Source: Oscillospiraceae bacterium (GTDB lineage Bacteria > Bacillota > Clostridia > Oscillospirales > Ruminococcaceae). Taken from it: DNA of 58,982 nucleotides. A program made the position numbers and the translations under genes. The DNA is taken from contig SVNB01000001.1 in assembly GCA_015067125.1 (NCBI GenBank), positions 1 through 58,982 of the forward strand. The letters are read 5' to 3'. The first letter of the stretch is position 1. The number at the start of each line of letters is the position of its first letter. Below are positions 15,659 through 24,567 of the stretch, one piece after another. The notes beneath the pieces are model-generated. The model was not told the DNA's origin. It saw only the letters and a list, made by a program, of their open reading frames with translations, and ran no database searches.

Positions 15659-16481
15659 AATCATCACCTCCGCTTTTTTTCTTCGGAATCATTATCTTAA
15701 CAAACAAAACAAAAAGAATCGGTGCCGCAACAATCGGCGCAATTATAAGGGGTTCGATCTGTACCGCTTCAGAAACGACCCGGATATTTTTTGCTTCTTC
15801 CGGATTTTCAACTCTTTCACCCCGAACAAGAATTCTGTGCGTATTTATCGCATAGGGAGTGCAGGTTATAAGGGTGCAGTAATCCTTTTCTTTTTCGATT
15901 AAAAGGCTTTCCGTTTCGTGGGGTTCAACAATCATAATGCTGTCAACCTCATAGGTAAAAACTTCGTCAAGAACACGAAGAATAAAAATATCCCCGACAA
16001 TAACTTTATCAAGATCGGTAAAAAGCTTTGCGGAAGGAAGTCCCCTGTGTCCGGAAAGAACGCAGTGGGTGCTTTTTCCGCCGACAGGAAGGCTTGACCA
16101 TTCAAGATGCCCAACCGCAATCTGCAAAACGGAATCTTCCGTTCCGTGATAAATCGGAAGGGTGCAGTTTATCGACGGGATTTCTATATATCCCATAATT
16201 CCGATTCCGGAAACATCAAGAAGCTTTTCATATTCCGCTTCCTGTTCTTCGCTTAAAACATAGTGGTTTGTTCTTCCGACAAGCTTTTCGTTATATGCTC
16301 TTGCTTCTGAAAGAATCCTGTCATATTTTTCCTCATCAAGGTTTTCTATCTGCTTTGTATAGTCAACAATAACCTCGGTCTGGGTAAAAGAGTTCCAATA
16401 GTTGCTGAAAGAAGGATAGAGAAGCAAGGACAAGCCTGCAACAAGAATCAATATTAACAATATGTTCGTTTTGTTCTTCAT
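15645..16481 (-). CDS. srtC: Class C pilin-polymerising sortase
   Basis: 278 residues with membrane segments at both ends, as in class C sortases. The catalytic triad is complete: His near 145 in LSGHRGLP, Cys near 206 in TLITCTPY and Arg in RILVRGER. The N-terminal helix is followed by an unstructured stretch where the lid of these enzymes normally lies; I do not see a clear DPW/DPY lid motif. It should join pilin subunits through LPxTG-Lys bonds. It lies directly after the major pilin, from which it is separated by a hairpin, and overlaps the LPQTG protein gene. Confidence 0.92.
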   Translation of the reverse strand: MKNKTNILLILILVAGLSLLLYPSFSNYWNSFTQTEVIVDYTKQIENLDEEKYDRILSEARAYNEKLVGRTNHYVLSEEQEAEYEKLLDVSGIGIMGYIEIPSINCTLPIYHGTEDSVLQIAVGHLEWSSLPVGGKSTHCVLSGHRGLPSAKLFTDLDKVIVGDIFILRVLDEVFTYEVDSIMIVEPHETESLLIEKEKDYCTLITCTPYAINTHRILVRGERVENPEEAKNIRVVSEAVQIEPLIIAPIVAAPILFVLFVKIMIPKKKSGGDDYGES

Positions 16482-16497
16482 TGCAGCCCTCTCCTTG

Positions 16498-16530
16498 CCG
16501 CACAGCCGCCTATTTCAGGCGGCTGTGCGG
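16498..16530 (-). promoter_or_regulatory. 13-bp perfect stem-loop between major pilin and sortase
   Basis: Arms ccgcacagccgcc and its exact complement enclose a 7-nt loop. On the transcribed strand no T run follows; the sortase ribosome site (AGGAGAG) comes next. It is more likely an RNA processing or stability element, or a partial attenuator that favours pilin over sortase, than a full terminator. Confidence 0.55.
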
Positions 16531-16565
16531 TTCTTTTAAATGTGTAATAATATTACTGAATAATT

Positions 16566-18026
16566 TTACTGGTTACCCATACGTTTTTTTGTTACGAGGA
16601 AAACGAGGGATCCTGCAACAAGAACGCCGCCGATAACGTAGAACATGGTGGTACCGATGCCGCCGGTTTCGGGAAGCATGGTGCCGGTTTTGTTAACAAC
16701 GTGAACGCCGGAACCGGTGGAGAAGATTCCGTCGTTAAAAGTTGCATCAAGGTTTCCATCGGAAATAATGAAAGCCTGGCGTGCGGCAAGCTGGTTATAA
16801 CCCGCAGGAGTTGTGGTTTCTTCAAGATAATAGTTGCCGTTATCAAAACCTACAACTCTTACCTGGCCATCTTTAACAATGATTTCAACTCCGGTTTTGT
16901 CCTCTTCTGCTCTTCTGTATGTTACGCCGTCATCCATAAGAACAACCGCAACTTCATTGCCACCTTCTGCTGCATCATAAATTTTGAATCCTGCGCCGTC
17001 GATAAGTTTGTTCTGGCTGTCGGTTTTAACAATATCAATACCGAAAGTTTTGGTTATAGTCTGGGATTCTTCGGTTTTATGGTCTTTGGTACCAAAGGTA
17101 AGCCATGCGGTGTTGGGGTTTCCTTCTCCTGCAATAACGGCATCTCTGTTAAGCATCGCGGTATAGGTTACGATTATTTTATCGTTGGATTTAAGGCTGT
17201 TGCAGAATTTTTCGGAAAATTTAACTTCAAAGGTGCAGCCATCTCCAAGTTCTGCGGTAGTAACAGTATAGTTTTCGGTGCTTTCATCATGTTCGGTGCT
17301 GCCGACAATATGTTTTACTCCGGTTACTTCTCCAAAAGTAAATCCGGCGGACATTTTATCGTGAAGAACATAATTCTGTGCGCCCTGATGTACGTTAATG
17401 GTAACCTGGAAAGTAACAAGCTGGCCGATGTCAGCGGTATTTTCTTTGCCGTAGTTTCCGGTGGAATCTTCCATTACCTGTTTGTTGATAGTGGGTGCGC
17501 CGTTTTTTGCGTTTACGGAAGCATTCGGGTTTGTTGTGGTAAGACCGCAAAGAGCGCCCATGGTGGTATCTACAAGATAGTAGCCGAGTTCGAGATTTTC
17601 GAATTTACCGGTAGTTCCGGTTACATCAAATTCGCCGGTGTTATCAGAAGATTTTACGGAAGCAATTCCGTTTGCCTCTGCATAGGCAAGAGCGAGTTTT
17701 GCAAAAGCCGCAACGGTTGCGTCGTCTTCGGCAGCAGTCCATGTTGCATAATTCTGGGAATCAACAGCAAAATATGCTTTTGCTTCGGTAGTTGCAAAGA
17801 ATTCGGTCCAAGCGGAGTTTACTTTGTAGGAATAAGCGCCGGAATCCGTATCATAGCTTTCGAGGTCAAGAAGTTTGTAAATTGCATAAGTTGCAACGGG
17901 TTTTCCGCCGTCAACGGTTACGCCGTTGATGGTGATGGAGCCAAGTTCTTCCGCAAAAGCGGTGATTCCAAGGGAGAAAATAAGTGCGATTGCAAGGATA
18001 AGACTTGCGATTTTTGTGAGTTTCAT
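16566..18026 (-). CDS. Major pilin subunit (LPETG, isopeptide-forming)
   Basis: 486 residues. A signal peptide (1-25, ending AFA) precedes a fimbrial backbone with an N-terminal domain, a D2-type domain (TVTFQ-like, then NYVLHDKMSAGFTF) and a C-terminal Cna_B domain. The E-box is seen as YYLEETTTPAGYN near residue 398, where the Glu supports an intramolecular Lys-Asn bond. The LPETG sorting signal near 450 is followed by a membrane helix and basic tail. It fits the shaft pilin of a SpaA/FimA-type pilus, polymerised by the class C sortase that follows. The ribosome site is AAGGAAAG. Gap to the upstream adhesin gene is 65 bp. Confidence 0.92.
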   Translation of the reverse strand: MKLTKIASLILAIALIFSLGITAFAEELGSITINGVTVDGGKPVATYAIYKLLDLESYDTDSGAYSYKVNSAWTEFFATTEAKAYFAVDSQNYATWTAAEDDATVAAFAKLALAYAEANGIASVKSSDNTGEFDVTGTTGKFENLELGYYLVDTTMGALCGLTTTNPNASVNAKNGAPTINKQVMEDSTGNYGKENTADIGQLVTFQVTINVHQGAQNYVLHDKMSAGFTFGEVTGVKHIVGSTEHDESTENYTVTTAELGDGCTFEVKFSEKFCNSLKSNDKIIVTYTAMLNRDAVIAGEGNPNTAWLTFGTKDHKTEESQTITKTFGIDIVKTDSQNKLIDGAGFKIYDAAEGGNEVAVVLMDDGVTYRRAEEDKTGVEIIVKDGQVRVVGFDNGNYYLEETTTPAGYNQLAARQAFIISDGNLDATFNDGIFSTGSGVHVVNKTGTMLPETGGIGTTMFYVIGGVLVAGSLVFLVTKKRMGNQ

Positions 18027-18091
18027 TTTTACACTTTCCTTTCTTTTGATTGAATTTATTTCCGAAATTTTTAAAACTGTTTTGTTGCGCT

Positions 18092-21000
18092 TCAGGAGGT
18101 ATCCTCCTTTCTTCGCTTTTTGTTTATTCTGTATATCAAAGCGGCGCTTGCTCCAATGGCAAAGATTCCGCCGATGATACCGGGAATAATTCCTCCTCCG
18201 CCGGTTCGCGGAAGTTCGTAATGAAGCCGATATACGTTTGTAACGGTTACCTCGTATTGATTTCCGGTAAGAGTTTTTTCGCCGTATTCGGTTTTCCAGT
18301 CTTCGGAGAAGAAAACCTCTTCAACGGAATAATCTATTTCTTCCCCTCCACTGTCCGTTTTAGGAAGATCGGTAAATGTATATGTCCAGCCATTTTTAAG
18401 GTTCAGCTGGGCGCTCATTCCGGAATCCTTTCCGTTTTCAAGAAGCTTCATTGTTACAACAAACTGTTCATAAACCTTTTCGGTTGCAAAGCCCTGGGTA
18501 TCCCAAGCTTTGTTCACCTTAAAGGAAACGCTGTTATCAACGGTAATCGGTTCGTTTGTAATAAGGAAGCCTTTTCCGTCAAGTTCGATTGTTTCATTGG
18601 TGGTCGTCCGCACTTCTTCATAAAGATCGAAACTCAAAGCGTTTTTGGAATTGTTGTTCGTTGTTCCGTTTCCATCAGAAATTCCGGCGAAGTAATAACC
18701 GCTGTGGCTAAGCCTTTCGTTTGAAAAAGCAAGAGCGGTATTGCTTCCGGGATCGTCGTCCGCCCGGAACTGTCTTGTGGTGTTCCACCAGTTGGAAGAA
18801 TAAGTATAATAATAAAGCTTCTGTCCAAGTTCGTTGGTAAAAGAATAGTTTGAACCGTTTTCTTTGGTTATTACCCACCTTGTTCCGGCAGAACTTTTTG
18901 CCGCGGCTTCGTCTGTTTCCCAAGAAAGCTCGTCGTTTTCGGCTTTAAGATACCCGCTTTCGGTTTTGAGGAGATAGGTTTTCTCGCTTGTTATGGAAGT
19001 TGTCTTTTCCCAGGTAATTTCCGTTTTTTCGATGGTGGATTCGGTAATTTCTGTTATCGTTCCGAAATATCCGGAAACCGTTCCTTCCTCAACGGTATAA
19101 ACAACCTCTTTTTCGCTTTCGCCTTTAAGCGGAAGGTTCTTCCATGTATGAGTCCAATCGTTGGCTTCGTTGAGAACCGCTTCCTGGATTCGGAAACCGT
19201 TTGCAAGGATATAGACCGTTACGGAATCTTTTGAATGGTCAATGTTGTCGTCCCATTGTTTCTTTACCAGAACGGAAGTGACTTCGTCGCCGTAATCCTG
19301 TTTTGCGTTTGTTGCAACAAGGTTTACTTCGTGGTTTTCAACGTCTATTTTATATCCGTGAACAGTGAAACCGCCGGAAAGATCGCTTCCTTCCGCATTT
19401 TCATCCGGAATAACGTCAAAGGTTGCCGTTCCCTGGCTGTTGATCTTCATAACGATAATTCCGTTTGCAACGCCGTAACCGCCGTTTGTGGGATACTTTG
19501 TTTCTTTTATATAGTAAGTGTTGCCTGCCGCAAGACCCCAGAAAGACGTATATCCGTTTTCAACAACAAATTCGCTTTGCGAAGGATTTCCTGCTTCATA
19601 ATCTGCGTGGCTTTTCCAAAGGTTTACTTTATTTGTACAAGCTTTGTCGCTGAAAACCGTAAATTCCGCTCCGTTAAGAAGATCCCTTGTAAGAACGTCT
19701 TCTTTCTGGAGTTTAAGTCCGTACCGGGTGCTTATGTTGAATTTTACCTTGCAGTTTGAAGCGGATGCGCCTCGCTCAAGATAATACATTGTAAGAGTAT
19801 GCTCGCCTGCTCCAATAGATTTTGGAAGAGCGGACGTACTGCCGTTTACCGTAACAACTCCGGTGGAAAAGTTTATGGAACCTTTAAGCGCATCATGGAT
19901 GCCGCCGATATCGAGAACAAGAATATCGTCAACATATACCCAGACGTCATCGTCACCGGTAAAATCGAAAACAAGCTCTTCTCCGTTTACTCCTCTGTTC
20001 ACCGTGTTTCCGTCGGAATCCTTTTCTCCCGGATTGTTCGGAAGATAGAACCTGATATCTGTCTGGATTCCGAACCAATATTCCGCATTTACCCCGGAAC
20101 CTCCGAGATACTGATAATGGGTTGTCCCGTTATATTCTCCGTACTGACCGTTGTTGCTATATGTTCCGACCGGTCTTCCGTTTGTGTTTACATAAGGAGA
20201 GTTCAGCGGAAGGAAGTCAGCCGTGCTTGAATCCACCGCGCGTTCAAGGTAATCATAAACATAGAATCTTTGTGCGCTTTGATTATAGGAAGCGGCATGA
20301 TAGAGCGAATCGTAATAATAGTATCCGTAATATTCGGTGTTAGCCGGGTCATCGCAATACTGGAACAGGTGGTCGCCGGTTCCAAGATAGGTTTTTCCGA
20401 TAATTCCGGTTCCGGTTGCCGGATTAAAGGAATTTCCTGTTCCGAAAAGGCGGTCAATGATTTCATCATCGAGAAGATTTGCGTTTGTATTGCCGCCGGT
20501 ATATTTATTATCGCCGTTATCCGAATTGCTCGGATAAGAAAGTTTTCCGCCGCTCCAGTCGCGGAAAATAAGGTTTCCGGCACCTTTGTCCGTCGAAATA
20601 ATCGACCAGGTTTCGCTGTGACCGGAAGCGTTTACCGTAACGTTTGCTTTCGCATAAGGTATATTGAAGAACGGACTGTAATCAAAAACTTTTGTGGTAA
20701 TAAAATCGTTGGTGCTTACCGTTTGGGAAACGGCAGCGTTAAACTGACCGATATCATAAGTTGCCGGAACCCAGTCCGCATAAAAGACCATGCTTGCTTC
20801 CGGATTTATTTCTTCGCCTGCAGGATAATATTTTCCGCTTACCACGTCATACCAGCCCTGCACCCTGTAATTATATCTGTCCGGAGTTTTCCAGCTTTCC
20901 GGAAGGATGAATTTTTCGCCTTTCAAAATAGCATATCCGGTGTTGTCGGAACCGGAAAGGTAATCCATTCCGCCGTTTGTTCCGTCAACCCAGATATAAA

Positions 21001-23278
21001 TTTCATCCGATGTATCGTAAATTCCAAAGTTATAAACAGCCGCCTGGTTCTGGTCCTGGGTAACCTTAAAAATTTCGTTCTCCTTATCAAGATAGGCATA
21101 TTCGCTGTTGCTTCGGATTTTTATTCCTCCGTTTGCGTCAACGATAACGCTTGTATAGGCACCGCTTGTGGTAACGCCGCTTCCGTTATTCGGATACGCG
21201 TGCATATATCTTCCGGAAGAGGCATTTTTTATAATATATGTATTCGTATCTCTTTTTGTAAAGCTCCAGAGAAGTTCGTTTCTGCTGCCCACATCCGCGG
21301 TTATTGTTCCGTCCGATGAAATATTTATCGGAACGGCATTTCCGGAACCATCAAATGCATAATAACCGTTCTGACCTTTTGTATATACAACAAAAAGCGC
21401 TGTATCCGTAAACATATTCTGGTTATAGGAAACGGTTTTTCCGATTTCCGTTTCAACAAGAACTGCCATAGACCAGATATATTCAAGTTCCATCAGCTTT
21501 TCGCTGTTGGTAACAAATTTTCTGTGGTTTTCCGGAAGATCCGTATAGTATTTGTAAGCCATTCCAACCTGCTGATAAATTTCCGTAAGCCAGGCTTCTT
21601 CGCCTTCATAATCTTCCGCTTCTTCAAATTCCATGATTTTTGCGTCGATTTCGTCCGCCGTCGGAAGGGCATCTATCATGAAAATAACGGTTTCGATTCT
21701 TAATCTTTCTTCCTCCGGAAGATCTTCAAATCCAAGCTTGCATTCTTCGGTATGAGCATGTTCTTCTATTCCGCAAATCGCTTCGCCGTTTTCATTGAAG
21801 CATTCATCTGTATGTGCGTGCTCATCTATTCCGCAGAAATATTCCGGTTCGGTTTTTTCGTTAAGACATTCTTCGGTATGAGCATGTTCTTCGGCTTCGC
21901 AGATTAAGTTTCCGCCTTCGTCATAGCATTCTTCGATATGCGCATGCTCAGTCATTCCGCAGAAATATTCCGGTTCTGTTTTTTCGTTAAGACATTCTTC
22001 AGTATGAGCATGTTCCTCGGCTTCGCAGATTAAGTTTCCGCCTTCGTCATAGCATTCTTCGGCGTGTGCGTGCTCATCAATTCCGCAGAAATATTCCGGC
22101 GCGGTTTCTTCAGTTTTTTCTTCAAGGCAGCTTTCGCTGTGTATATGTTCTTCAAAGCCGCAGATAAGATTTCCGTTTTCATCAAAGCAGTTATCGTGGA
22201 TATGTTCTTCCAATCCGCAGTGATATGGCGACGGAATCGCTATTGCCGCAAAACCAAAAATCGTTTCGTCCGCTTTTCCATAAGGAACAGCCTGTACGCT
22301 TTCACCGTAATCGCCTATTACCGTTTTATAACTGTCCTCGGTAATTTCGATTATGATTCCCGCTCTGTCCGGTTTTCCGTTTCTGTCTTCATCAAAGAAA
22401 ATCAAATCTCCGGCAAGAGCTTCGTGCTCACCAAAATGTTTGTAAATATCGGTTCCCGGTGATGAAAGAAGCTCGATCCATTTTTCAACATCCGCATCAA
22501 ACGGAATTTCCGCCTTTGCGTATTCAAGACAGAAACCGGCGAAAAGAATGTTCCAGTCCGCATAGGGTTCTTCGAACCATTCGCCGTAACGGGTGCGGCC
22601 TTTTATTGTTTCTCCGTCCTCAAGGACTATATAGTTTTTTGTGCTTTCGTGATAGCCAAGCTGGCTTTTTGCTATCGTTATAAGATTTTCGGAAACAACC
22701 TCGCCTAAATCTGCGGAAGCGAAGCTTGCGCTCCACTGTTCTTCGGTTTCAATATCCGCGTTATTATCAGAATAACATGCAAGGCTGTGGCTGTGTTCCA
22801 AAAGTTCGCAGGAAACGGTTTTTATTTCATAACATTCATCGCCGTGGCTGTGGCCTTCTGTTTCCAAAATTTCGCAGATGAGTGAGGTTTCATAGCATTC
22901 CTCGGAATGGATATGCTCTTCTTCTTTTTCGCAGATAAGCTGCTCCTCGGAATAGCACTCTTCGGAATGAAGGTGGTTTTCTTCTGTTTCGCAGATAAGA
23001 ACTTTTTCAAAACACTGTTCGGAATGGAAATGCGCTTCCTCTTCCGGAAGTTCACAAAGAAGAACCTTTTCTTCTGCCGCAAGGCAGCTTTCGGAATGGG
23101 TATGTTCTTCTGTTCCGCAGAAAGTTTCCCTTTCCTGTGTGATTGCAGGAAGGATGAGCGCATAGGTTGTGCAGAAAACCACCGCAGCGGAAAGTACCGA
23201 AAGAATTTTTAGCCAGATTTTTTTGCGGCTGTTCTTCTTCGCATATTTTTTCATTCTTTGTTCAAGATTGCTTTCCAA
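18092..23278 (-). CDS. Very large pilus tip adhesin with PA14/fibro-slime, Cna_B and Cys-His repeat modules (LPRTG)
   Basis: About 1,728 residues. Order: basic N terminus and membrane/signal segment (20-47); six C-x(n)-H-x-H-x3-C modules (50-175); an amidase-like (CHAP/NlpC-like) domain (200-345); eight more such modules (350-505); a helical stretch; a fibro-slime/PA14-type domain with DDDVWVYVDDILVLDIGG near 1115; three Cna_B-type domains; LPRTG near 1690 with membrane helix and basic tail. In the amidase-like domain the usual Cys of DWCAMF is Asn (DWNILF, about 243) and the usual His of DHVGIV is replaced (DRAGII, about 306), so it looks inactive. It is likely the tip adhesin of the pilus, exported and linked by the sortases downstream. 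Start: TTG at 23278 has GGAGG at good distance; GTG at 23287 is too close to it, and the ATG at 23254 has no ribosome site. Confidence 0.85.
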   Translation of the reverse strand: MESNLEQRMKKYAKKNSRKKIWLKILSVLSAAVVFCTTYALILPAITQERETFCGTEEHTHSESCLAAEEKVLLCELPEEEAHFHSEQCFEKVLICETEENHLHSEECYSEEQLICEKEEEHIHSEECYETSLICEILETEGHSHGDECYEIKTVSCELLEHSHSLACYSDNNADIETEEQWSASFASADLGEVVSENLITIAKSQLGYHESTKNYIVLEDGETIKGRTRYGEWFEEPYADWNILFAGFCLEYAKAEIPFDADVEKWIELLSSPGTDIYKHFGEHEALAGDLIFFDEDRNGKPDRAGIIIEITEDSYKTVIGDYGESVQAVPYGKADETIFGFAAIAIPSPYHCGLEEHIHDNCFDENGNLICGFEEHIHSESCLEEKTEETAPEYFCGIDEHAHAEECYDEGGNLICEAEEHAHTEECLNEKTEPEYFCGMTEHAHIEECYDEGGNLICEAEEHAHTEECLNEKTEPEYFCGIDEHAHTDECFNENGEAICGIEEHAHTEECKLGFEDLPEEERLRIETVIFMIDALPTADEIDAKIMEFEEAEDYEGEEAWLTEIYQQVGMAYKYYTDLPENHRKFVTNSEKLMELEYIWSMAVLVETEIGKTVSYNQNMFTDTALFVVYTKGQNGYYAFDGSGNAVPINISSDGTITADVGSRNELLWSFTKRDTNTYIIKNASSGRYMHAYPNNGSGVTTSGAYTSVIVDANGGIKIRSNSEYAYLDKENEIFKVTQDQNQAAVYNFGIYDTSDEIYIWVDGTNGGMDYLSGSDNTGYAILKGEKFILPESWKTPDRYNYRVQGWYDVVSGKYYPAGEEINPEASMVFYADWVPATYDIGQFNAAVSQTVSTNDFITTKVFDYSPFFNIPYAKANVTVNASGHSETWSIISTDKGAGNLIFRDWSGGKLSYPSNSDNGDNKYTGGNTNANLLDDEIIDRLFGTGNSFNPATGTGIIGKTYLGTGDHLFQYCDDPANTEYYGYYYYDSLYHAASYNQSAQRFYVYDYLERAVDSSTADFLPLNSPYVNTNGRPVGTYSNNGQYGEYNGTTHYQYLGGSGVNAEYWFGIQTDIRFYLPNNPGEKDSDGNTVNRGVNGEELVFDFTGDDDVWVYVDDILVLDIGGIHDALKGSINFSTGVVTVNGSTSALPKSIGAGEHTLTMYYLERGASASNCKVKFNISTRYGLKLQKEDVLTRDLLNGAEFTVFSDKACTNKVNLWKSHADYEAGNPSQSEFVVENGYTSFWGLAAGNTYYIKETKYPTNGGYGVANGIIVMKINSQGTATFDVIPDENAEGSDLSGGFTVHGYKIDVENHEVNLVATNAKQDYGDEVTSVLVKKQWDDNIDHSKDSVTVYILANGFRIQEAVLNEANDWTHTWKNLPLKGESEKEVVYTVEEGTVSGYFGTITEITESTIEKTEITWEKTTSITSEKTYLLKTESGYLKAENDELSWETDEAAAKSSAGTRWVITKENGSNYSFTNELGQKLYYYTYSSNWWNTTRQFRADDDPGSNTALAFSNERLSHSGYYFAGISDGNGTTNNNSKNALSFDLYEEVRTTTNETIELDGKGFLITNEPITVDNSVSFKVNKAWDTQGFATEKVYEQFVVTMKLLENGKDSGMSAQLNLKNGWTYTFTDLPKTDSGGEEIDYSVEEVFFSEDWKTEYGEKTLTGNQYEVTVTNVYRLHYELPRTGGGGIIPGIIGGIFAIGASAALIYRINKKRRKEDTS
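21829..22080 (-). repeat. Two tandem 126-bp repeats inside the adhesin gene
   Basis: Copies at 21829-21954 and 21955-22080 are nearly identical, and a partial third begins at 22081. Each encodes 42 residues with two Cys-His-x-His-Cys modules. The low divergence at DNA level suggests recent duplication and possible length variation between strains. Confidence 0.8.
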
Positions 23279-23319
23279 AACGCGCACCCTCCTTCCTTTT
23301 TTATTTTAATTTTTTGCCG

Positions 23320-23904
23320 TTATTCAATAATTCCAAAATCAGAAACCGGCCAGACCCGGAAAACAATTTTTCCGACAATCTGCTCTTCCGGAATACAGCC
23401 CACAACGGAAACACGGCTGTCAACCGAAGTTTCCCGATGGTCGCCCATCAAAAAATATTTCGAATCCGGAACCTGGTAAGGATATTCAATATCACATTCC
23501 CCAAAAGATTTTTCGCTTACATAAGGTTCATAAAGTTCCGTTCCATTTACAAAAACCGTTCCGTTTTCGTCAATAAGAACATAATCCGACGGGCAGGCTA
23601 TTATTCTTTTTACAAGAAGTTTGTTGCCGATATAAAACGCAACAAGATCTCCCTGTTCAAAATTTTTTCCTTTTACCGAAACAACGATCTGTCCTTCATC
23701 AATAGTGGGCGTCATGGACGAACCGTAAATCTGAAGAACCGGCATCCATAAAGTTGCCACAAGAACAGCAAAAGCCGCAACTACAACAAGAGTATAAACT
23801 GTACTTTTGAAAACATTTATATATCTTCGTTTGTACTTTACTCTGTTAAGTTCGGCTTTCAGTTCATCAATTTCGGGCATTTGTTTTTTTGCCTTTATTC
23901 TCAT
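23320..23904 (-). CDS. Signal peptidase I of the pilus operon
   Basis: 194 residues. One membrane anchor (about 36-53), then the SPase I boxes: GSSMTPT with catalytic Ser63, LVKRIIA with general-base Lys99, and MGDHRETSVDSR. Both catalytic residues are present, so unlike the inactive SipA chaperones of some streptococcal pilus loci it should be able to cleave. It probably removes signal peptides of pilins encoded downstream. Its start overlaps the end of the coiled-coil gene (ATGA). Confidence 0.92.
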   Translation of the reverse strand: MRIKAKKQMPEIDELKAELNRVKYKRRYINVFKSTVYTLVVVAAFAVLVATLWMPVLQIYGSSMTPTIDEGQIVVSVKGKNFEQGDLVAFYIGNKLLVKRIIACPSDYVLIDENGTVFVNGTELYEPYVSEKSFGECDIEYPYQVPDSKYFLMGDHRETSVDSRVSVVGCIPEEQIVGKIVFRVWPVSDFGIIE

Positions 23905-24410
23905 TTTTCGTCCTGATCCTTTTTGAGGTAAGCCATTGACAGAAGTTCGCGAAGACCGGCATGTTCGCTATAAAATTTATCAAGTCGTTTGGAAACATCG
24001 TCCCAATATGCTTTGGATTCTTTTTCCGCTTTGGAAACAATCAAATCCGCTTTTGCTCTGGCTTCCGCTTCAATTGCGGCGCTGCGGCTTTGAGCTTCTG
24101 CAACCTGGCGTTCGCATTTTTCCCGGGTTTCTCTTTCTTTTATCCTGGCAAGAGCATCCTGTCTTTCGCTCAGTTTTTTTACGCTTTCAACATATTGAAT
24201 GCTTGCAGCCTGGGCCGCTTCAAAAACACCGTTTATCGCAAGGGCGGCTTCGGCAATTGAACCCGCTTCCGAAAGGATTATTTCTCTTTCTTTAAGTTCT
24301 GCCTTTGCTTTTTCAAGTTCGGCTTTAAGCTTTTCCATTTCTTCGCTCTGTTCGATAAGCATCTGGAGCAAATCGGTTCTTGAAAGCTTTTTCATTTCTT
24401 TTTCAGTCAA
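23901..24410 (-). CDS. Coiled-coil protein, first gene of the pilus operon
   Basis: 169 residues, nearly all charged heptads (EKLKAELEKAKAEL, later a Glu/Arg/Lys/Ala-rich helix), with no signal peptide or membrane segment, so it should be cytosolic. The centre AGSIAEAALAINGVFEAAQ breaks the coil. I recall similar short proteins next to pilin and adhesin loci of clostridia but no function is known. Start: TTG at 24410, nine bases after AAGGAG, gives MTEKEMKKLSRTDLL; an in-frame ATG at 24467 has no ribosome site and lies in the promoter. It overlaps the signal peptidase gene by 4 bases. Confidence 0.72.
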   Translation of the reverse strand: MTEKEMKKLSRTDLLQMLIEQSEEMEKLKAELEKAKAELKEREIILSEAGSIAEAALAINGVFEAAQAASIQYVESVKKLSERQDALARIKERETREKCERQVAEAQSRSAAIEAEARAKADLIVSKAEKESKAYWDDVSKRLDKFYSEHAGLRELLSMAYLKKDQDEK

Positions 24411-24480
24411 GCGGCTCAACTCCTTATAATAAAAAAACACCATTAACTGAAAATAGCGCAAGAGCACTACATAAAGATAA

Positions 24481-24552
24481 TAGTATTACTATTAGTTAGT
24501 ATAATACTTATACATTGTGTTTGTCAATCCTGCTTTTAGTTAAACTAATAGT
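24481..24552. promoter_or_regulatory. Divergent operator/promoter region of pilus operon and XRE gene
   Basis: The pilus promoter on the minus strand is TTGACA (24522-24527), 18-bp spacer, TATACT (24498-24503). Perfect 10-bp inverted arms ACTATTAGTT (24488-24497) and AACTAATAGT (24543-24552) lie either side of it. The second arm is part of a tight palindrome TTAGTT-a-AACTAA (24536-24548), and the first lies in a TACTA/TAGTA dyad covering the -10. This layout is what a dimeric XRE repressor controlling both directions would need. Confidence 0.7.
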
Positions 24553-24567
24553 ATGGACGGTGATAAG

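Noticed and set aside
21736..22220. Regular repeats considered as a CRISPR array
   Set aside because: The repeats are in frame, 126 bp long, and encode Cys-His modules within a long gene; there are no unique spacers. No CRISPR or cas gene was seen anywhere in the window.
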